From Bacteroidaceae bacterium (GTDB taxonomy: Bacteria; Bacteroidota; Bacteroidia; Bacteroidales; Bacteroidaceae), in contig JAFRNY010000026.1 in the NCBI GenBank assembly GCA_017429945.1, positions 46,979 through 110,978 on the forward strand: DNA of 64,000 nucleotides, in the 5' to 3' direction. Numbering within the stretch: position 1 is the first letter of the stretch; each line of letters starts with the position of its first letter. A program made the translations under genes and the position numbers. The notes below the pieces were generated by a model. That model searched no databases, had not been told where the DNA came from, and was given only the letters and a program-made list of their open reading frames with translations. Below, one piece after another: positions 58,984-64,000 of this stretch.

Positions 58984-60573
58984 TTATTTCTGGTCGTAGG
59001 CGTGCTTGGGATAGTCCACGGTGTAGTGCAGGCCGCGGCTCTCTTTGCGCTCTATGGCCTGGCGGGTGATGAGGTAGCCCACGTTGACCATATTGCGTAG
59101 CTCGCAGATATCCTTCGAAGCCTTTACGCGCTTGAAGAGTTCTTCGGTCTCCTCGTAGATGATGTCGAGGCGCGTCCAAGCTCGGTGGAGGCGCAGGTCG
59201 GAGCGCACTATGCCTACGTAGTTCGACATGATCTGCCCCACCTCGCGCATGTCTTGCGCTATCAGCACCTTCTCCTCGTTGGTCATCGTGCCCTCGTCGT
59301 TCCATTCGGGCACCTGGTCGTTGAACTGGTACTCGTCGATGTGAGCTATGGAGTGCTCAGCGGCCTTGTCGGCATAGACGACGGCCTCGATGAGCGAGTT
59401 CGATGCCAGGCGGTTGCCGCCGTGGAGGCCGGTGCACGAGCATTCGCCTACGGCGTAGAGGCGGTGGATGGTGCTCTCGGCGTTGAGGTTCACCTTGATG
59501 CCGCCGCACATGTAGTGTGCGCAGGGCACTACGGGAATCATCTGCTTGGTGATGTCGATGCCTATGGAGAGGCACTTGGCGTAGATGTTGGGGAAGTGGT
59601 GGCGCGTCTCCTCGGGATCTTTGTGCGTCACGTCGAGACATACGTGGTCGAGGCCGTGGATCTTCATCTCCTTGTCGATGGCGCGGGCCACGATGTCGCG
59701 CGGTGCTAGCGAGAGGCGCTTGTCGTACTTCTGCATAAACTCCTCGCCGTTGGGCAGGCGAAGGATGCCGCCGTAGCCGCGCATGGCCTCGGTGATGAGG
59801 TAGGCGGGGTGTGTCTCGGCAGGGTTGAAGAGCGCTGTGGGGTGGAACTGCACGAACTCCATGTCCTTGACGATGCCTTTTGCACGATAAACCATTGCTA
59901 TACCGTCGCCGGTGGCGATGTTGGGGTTGGTGGTCGTGGCATAGACGGCACCCGTGCCTCCGGTGGCCATGAGTGTGACGCGCGAGAGGAAGGTGTCGAT
60001 TTTCTGCGTGTCGGGGTCGAGGACGTAGGCGCCGTAGCATTCGATGTCGGTCATGTGGCGGTTGACCTCGCGGCCGAGGTGGTGCTGCGTGATAATCTCC
60101 ACGGCGAAGTGGTTCTCGAGCACGGTGATGCGCTTGTCGGCGCGCACGGCACGGATGAGGCCCTGCTGGATCTCGTGGCCTGTGTCGTCGGCGTGGTGGA
60201 GGATGCGGAACTCCGAGTGGCCGCCCTCGCGATGGAGGTCGAACTCGCCGTCCTCGTTCTTGTCGAAGTTGACGCCCCACTTCACCAGGTCGGCGATGCC
60301 TTTGGGGGCGTTCCGAACCACTTGCTCCACGGCGGCGGGGTCGGAGATGAAGTCGCCGGCCACCATAGTGTCGTGGATGTGTTTTTCGAAATTATCCACC
60401 TTGAGATTTGTGACGCTGGCCACGCCGCCTTGTGCTTTGTCGGTGTTGGCCTCGTCGATTGTTGTCTTGCAGATGAGGGCCACTTTACCCTTACCGCTCT
60501 GCGCCACCTTGAGCGCATAGCTCATCCCGGCTACGCCCGAGCCGATGATGAGGAAATCGAATTTACGTATCAC
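58984..60573 (-). CDS. nadB: L-aspartate oxidase NadB
   Basis: A 529-aa flavoprotein oxidising L-aspartate to iminoaspartate, the first step of NAD synthesis. FAD-binding IIGSGVAGMSYAL (8-20), GGVASV, the REGGHSEFRILH active-site segment, FVQFHPTAL, and GGNRLASNSLIEAVVY near residue 400 are typical. The start is GTG 60573. nadA and nadC are not adjacent. Its promoter region is an inverted near-duplicate of that upstream of the hemerythrin-LuxR gene, including TACCTTTG (60612-60605), so the two genes may share regulation. Confidence 0.93.
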   Translation of the reverse strand: MIRKFDFLIIGSGVAGMSYALKVAQSGKGKVALICKTTIDEANTDKAQGGVASVTNLKVDNFEKHIHDTMVAGDFISDPAAVEQVVRNAPKGIADLVKWGVNFDKNEDGEFDLHREGGHSEFRILHHADDTGHEIQQGLIRAVRADKRITVLENHFAVEIITQHHLGREVNRHMTDIECYGAYVLDPDTQKIDTFLSRVTLMATGGTGAVYATTTNPNIATGDGIAMVYRAKGIVKDMEFVQFHPTALFNPAETHPAYLITEAMRGYGGILRLPNGEEFMQKYDKRLSLAPRDIVARAIDKEMKIHGLDHVCLDVTHKDPEETRHHFPNIYAKCLSIGIDITKQMIPVVPCAHYMCGGIKVNLNAESTIHRLYAVGECSCTGLHGGNRLASNSLIEAVVYADKAAEHSIAHIDEYQFNDQVPEWNDEGTMTNEEKVLIAQDMREVGQIMSNYVGIVRSDLRLHRAWTRLDIIYEETEELFKRVKASKDICELRNMVNVGYLITRQAIERKESRGLHYTVDYPKHAYDQK

Positions 60574-60594
60574 GGTTTTTAGTGTATTGTTTAA

Positions 60595-61304
60595 GTTGAC
60601 GCCGCAAAGGTACTATTTAAAATGAAAAGTGAAAAGTGAAAAGTGAAAAATTCGTTTAAGGTTGAGGGTTTATGGTTTATGGAACTCTCATTCTTCACTC
60701 TTCACTCTTAATTCTTAACTCTTTATTCTTAATTCTTAACTCTTAATTCTTCATTCCTAATTACGCCCTAGGTCGGCCTACGGCCTCAAAATCTCAAAAA
60801 AATCTTTTCGAAAATCTATCAAACATTGCGCTGTGAGATTTATTATTGAACTTTCGGATGTTATATTCACCACAGATTACACGGATTACACGGATTTCCT
60901 TGCCGTTAACTATCGATTTTGTACTATATTTCACAGATTTTAGAGCGAAAGGCTGCGCAACTTTCGAGTGTCATGCTACAAGCGCGACAGTCAGCACCTG
61001 CGTAGCGTGCTGCTCAGTAATCTGTGCAATATCAGATAAAAATTTCTTAACCATAGGGTTCATAATCTGTTTAATCTGAGAAATCTGTGGTGCAATAAGC
61101 TTGCGAAAGTTGAGTTTATTATCAAACGCCTTTGAATGATTTTTAATTAGATTTTTGAATGATATTCTTGAAGTGTCCGCTCGGCATCCCGCAGGGTGAC
61201 GCTTGATACCTCAAGAAGCGTCGCAAGCGCCGAGCGGAGCGAAGCGACCCCTAAGCGCTAAAAGCTAAACTATTCTTTATTCTTAACTCTTAATTCTTAA
61301 CTCT
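60595..61304 (-). repeat. Right copy of the large inverted duplication
   Basis: Reverse complement of the 55020-55502 series: promoter (CAAAGGTACTATTTAAAATG at 60605), GGTTTATGGAACTCTCATTC, the GGCCGTAGGCC/TTTTCGAAAATCTATC module (60745-60835), and the CGCTCGG/GCGACGC module (61150-61255). It carries about 230 bp of extra middle sequence (60840-61140), including GGATTACACGGATTACACGG. No gene is visible in it. Confidence 0.85.
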
Positions 61305-63836
61305 TCATTTCCTAAACTCCACCCCTTCAACGTGGTTGCCTACGAAGATGGGAACGTAGTCGGCCGTGGAGTACCAGCGGGGCTTGCCAGGCATATCGTC
61401 GTAGATGAGCTGCCCGTTGATTTTCAGCCCTTCGAAGGTTATGCCCCGCACGCAGCGCTCCTCGCTCCACCCGTTGATTATCGAGGTGTAAGGTCGCTGA
61501 CCGTTGTAGCGAATATTGCGGAAAGTGACGTTCTCCACGCCCATACCTGGCGCGGCGCAGTATTTCGAGTTGAAAGCGACCTTCACCTGCAGCAGGCAGC
61601 CGCGGTCGATGTTCTCCACACGGATGTTGTCGAACGTGATATTGCGCACGAGGTTGTTGTCGCCGGCGTTGATGGCCATGCACCCTTGGTAGTCCACCTG
61701 CGGCTCGCTCTGGCAGATGATGTCGATGTTCTCATACGTGAGGTTCTCCATGGTGTCGCGCAACTCGGGGTTGGGCCCTGCGGCAGCTCCGTGCAGACCT
61801 ATGAAGATGGGGTGAGCCACGTCGGCCCACAGCGTGGAATTGCGCATACGCACATTGCGCACCGAACCGCTGAAGCCCTTGCGCGTGGCGTAGGCCGTGG
61901 TGCAGTCGTCGCTGTTGCGGCAGAAGACGCGGTCGAAGAGAATGTCGCTGGAGCCTCCGAAGACGTTGAGGCCGTCGCCCCACCCGGGATAGGAGATACT
62001 GCGCACATCGTGGAGCGTCACGCTGCGGCTCTCGCCTATGGGGCAGGTGTTCAGGACGAGTCCGTCGATGACGACGTTGCGCGAGCGGCGGACGTGGCAG
62101 CCTTCGAAGCCGTCGGCAGGACGAGCTATGCCACGCCCTAGAATGCTCACGTTCTCGGCATCCTCGATGGCGAAGGTACCTGCGAAATATGCCCCGCCGT
62201 CGAGATAGACGGTGGTGTTGGAAGGGATGCGCAGTTCGTAGCCGTGGATGTCGCGACCTTTCGTCCTCAGCATAGAGGCCAGCTGGCGCGAGCCTTTGTC
62301 TGCCCACGCTCCCGAGAGACGGCCTCCCTCAGGCAAGGGTCTGTAGCCCGCCGGGATATAAATGAACTTGCGGCCTTCGGCCTTGGCCTGACGCTCGGCC
62401 TGCTGGCGCGTGACGGGTGGCTGTGAGGTGAAGACGAGCAGGTTGTCGGTGACATCGCCATCGAACTCCACGCTGACGTTCTCAGGTTGGAAGAGCAGGA
62501 ACTCCACCGTGCTATCGTTCAGTACATTGGCTATGGTGCCGCGGTAGTCGGGACGTACGCGCGCCTGCTGGAACTTCTTCTTCTTCGTCACTACGCGCAC
62601 AAGCACGTCGCCCGTAAAGTCGAACATACAATAGGAAATCTCCGTTACCTTATGCCCCGTGCCCTCAGGCAGGCGCCCATTGTCCATTGTCCATTCTCCA
62701 TTGCCCCTTGCCCCTTGCCGCACGGGTGCATTCACCCGTGCCATGTAAGTGTCAATCTTCGTCCACTCCTTCACGTCGCGCGGACGAATGAAAACGTCGT
62801 AGTCAGTCTTCAGCGGTGCGCCTTCGGGCGCATGATAGGTCACAATGGAATGTAGTTTCTTGCCTTCGCTGACGCCCTCAACGGTAAAGCGGTTGGCCTC
62901 GGGGTTGAGCGTCAGCGTGCCGCGCTCGGTGGCCTCCTGCTGCAGCTGCAGCACACGTTTGGTGTAGGGCATCTCAAGTCCGAGACGGCCTACGTAGTGG
63001 TTGTAGGGCTGGTCATAGATAGTGCGTATGGTTCCACGTGCCATGGCGCCCGGCACAGTCCAGTTGGAGTAGAGTCCTGTGCAGTCGGTCCAGCGCTCGA
63101 AGGGCACGTCGTAGCCCAGGTTGTAACGCGCCGTATATTCTATGCCGCGCATAAGGCGGTTGTCGAGGGCGCCCCAGAGGTCGTCGCCCTGCTCCCACGC
63201 CATCTCGCACGTCTCGCAGAGTGCTCCGAGGCCGAGTTGTGCGTGGGCCTGGTCGCGCCCCGTCTCCTGGCATTGTCCGCTCTCGCCCACGTAGCGCGGC
63301 AGGGCACCGTTGTCATTGGCATTGAGATAGTAATCTTTGGCATGGGCATAGAGAGCACTATCGGCCAAGAAGATAGCTGCCGCCATACGACAGCGGTTGA
63401 CGATGGCGCCCCAGTTGCCGTTGGCATAAGGACTGGCAGCCTCAAAGCCCTCTATGGTTGGAAGCACGGCGCGGCGCACCATAGCCTCCCAGGTCGCGGG
63501 TGCAGTATCGCCTTTCTCAATCATCATAGCACGAAGCAACCAATAAGCCTGGATAAGGCACAGCGGCGCATCGTGACCCTCGAAGCGCTGAAGCGTAGAG
63601 GCGTAGGCGTCGATTATCTCACGCGCCTTATCATGATGACCGCCGAGAGCGCACTGCCACGCGGTCCACATATCGCGCTCGCTGCCGCCTTTGGTGCGGG
63701 CATGCGCGCCGTCGCGCGCCACAATCTCATAAGGCCCGGCCATCTTGTAGTTGGCATAATCGGTCTGTGACCAGGCGGCTGTCAGCGAGGCTACCACAAG
63801 GCATAAGGCTGCAAAAAATCTACTTGGATAATTCAT
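61305..63836 (-). CDS. Alginate lyase-like plus right-handed beta-helix polysaccharide-degrading enzyme
   Basis: An 843-aa secreted protein (signal to about residue 23, AWSQ). The N-terminal half (about 25-330) is an alpha/alpha fold like the alginate lyase family: RDMWTAWQCALGGHHDKARE, ASPYANGNWGAIVNRCRMAA, ESGQCQETGRDQAHAQLGLG. The C-terminal half (about 480-843) is a beta-helix with GH28/dextranase-like repeats: TVYLDGGAYFAGTFAIEDAE, NVFGGSSDILFDRVFCRNSDD, CMAINAGDNNLVRNITFDNI. Residues about 370-385 (GARGNGEWTMDNGR) come from a CCATTGTCCATTCTCCATTG repeat read in frame. The start codon lies inside an AATTCATAATTCAT repeat arm. It acts on an unidentified, perhaps uronate-rich, polysaccharide. 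Confidence 0.8.
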   Translation of the reverse strand: MNYPSRFFAALCLVVASLTAAWSQTDYANYKMAGPYEIVARDGAHARTKGGSERDMWTAWQCALGGHHDKAREIIDAYASTLQRFEGHDAPLCLIQAYWLLRAMMIEKGDTAPATWEAMVRRAVLPTIEGFEAASPYANGNWGAIVNRCRMAAAIFLADSALYAHAKDYYLNANDNGALPRYVGESGQCQETGRDQAHAQLGLGALCETCEMAWEQGDDLWGALDNRLMRGIEYTARYNLGYDVPFERWTDCTGLYSNWTVPGAMARGTIRTIYDQPYNHYVGRLGLEMPYTKRVLQLQQEATERGTLTLNPEANRFTVEGVSEGKKLHSIVTYHAPEGAPLKTDYDVFIRPRDVKEWTKIDTYMARVNAPVRQGARGNGEWTMDNGRLPEGTGHKVTEISYCMFDFTGDVLVRVVTKKKKFQQARVRPDYRGTIANVLNDSTVEFLLFQPENVSVEFDGDVTDNLLVFTSQPPVTRQQAERQAKAEGRKFIYIPAGYRPLPEGGRLSGAWADKGSRQLASMLRTKGRDIHGYELRIPSNTTVYLDGGAYFAGTFAIEDAENVSILGRGIARPADGFEGCHVRRSRNVVIDGLVLNTCPIGESRSVTLHDVRSISYPGWGDGLNVFGGSSDILFDRVFCRNSDDCTTAYATRKGFSGSVRNVRMRNSTLWADVAHPIFIGLHGAAAGPNPELRDTMENLTYENIDIICQSEPQVDYQGCMAINAGDNNLVRNITFDNIRVENIDRGCLLQVKVAFNSKYCAAPGMGVENVTFRNIRYNGQRPYTSIINGWSEERCVRGITFEGLKINGQLIYDDMPGKPRWYSTADYVPIFVGNHVEGVEFRK
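62680..62722. repeat. In-frame heptamer tract inside the last glycosidase gene
   Basis: TTGTCCATTGTCCATTCTCC then ATTGCCCCTTGCCCCTTGCC. Tandem 7-mers of the intergenic kind are translated as a Gly/Arg/Asn/Trp-rich loop. Confidence 0.6.
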
Positions 63837-64000
63837 AATTCATAATTCACAATTCATTCTTCACTCTTCATTCTTCACTCTTCATTCTTCATTACGACCT
63901 AGGTCGGCCTACGGCCTCAAAATCTCAAAAAATCTTTTCGAAAATCTATCAAACATTGCGCTGAATGATTTAATATCAAACGCCTTTGAATGATTTTAAA
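63837..64000. repeat. Further copy of the AATGTTTGATAG/GGCCGTAGGCC repeat
   Basis: After AATTCATAATTCACAATTC and TTCATTCTTCACTC tracts, the module CTAGGTCGGCCTACGGCCTC with TTTTCGAAAATCTATCAAAC (63898-63955) recurs in the minus orientation, ending with CAAACGCCTTTGAATGATTT as near 61128. Confidence 0.8.

Overview
The window comes from a Bacteroidales bacterium, most likely Prevotellaceae or a close relative. The evidence is a complete porP-K-L-M-N type IX secretion cluster, Bacteroidetes-type promoters (TTTG or TTG about 19-20 nt upstream of TAnnTTTG), a TonB-dependent receptor, phosphate-selective-type porins, an FHS-type sugar permease beside a PfkB kinase, a succinate CoA-transferase and large secreted glycosidases. 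Core genes are GC-rich. The stretch 26.9-30.5 kb is visibly AT-rich and looks foreign or decayed. No rRNA, tRNA or CRISPR array was recognised.

Layout. 0-2.4 kb: sugar permease and fructokinase-like kinase (+). 2.6-7.1 kb, minus strand: a coupled radical SAM / Gfo-Idh-MocA pair, a small lipoprotein, and an unusual protein joining an ECF sigma factor, one membrane helix and a C-terminal outer-membrane barrel. 7.4-13.3 kb: rimP-nusA-infB-cvpA with a clear promoter and terminator. 13.6-15.6 kb: polyprenyl diphosphate synthase and a divergent radical SAM gene. 15.8-23.1 kb: porP, porK/gldK, porL/gldL, porM/gldM, porN/gldN and a small barrel protein, followed by priA and a succinate CoA-transferase. 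26.9-31.0 kb: remnants of Rhs-type toxin/immunity cassettes and a repeat-filled desert. 31-39 kb: RlpA-like protein, Wzc-like tyrosine autokinase, and a 1480-aa GH2 beta-galactosidase. 39.2-42.3 kb (-): BtuB-like receptor, DUF1893 protein, ECF-type S component. 42.7-53.7 kb (-): six-hairpin glycosidase, then a seven-gene run of porin, imelysin, di-haem oxidoreductase, second porin, cytochrome c lipoprotein, Rid-fold protein and M16 peptidase. 54-64 kb: small lipoprotein, YtfE-like/LuxR fusion regulator, ruvB, sufS, nadB (-), and a two-domain polysaccharide-degrading enzyme (-).

The most striking property is repeat invasion. Nearly every intergenic gap holds an inverted-repeat element whose arms are degenerate tandem 7-9-mers around a small GC-rich hairpin. 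Related palindromes also sit inside reading frames without breaking them: priA, the beta-galactosidase (three places), the M16 peptidase, the second porin, an Rhs fragment, and probably ruvB and the last glycosidase. This resembles in outline the protein-coding palindromic elements described in Rickettsia, but I know of no description for this group. The two strongest leads for something undescribed are these in-frame palindromes and the sigma factor-membrane-barrel fusion. A near-identical inverted duplication, including the promoter, also flanks the 55.5-60.6 kb block and could support inversion.
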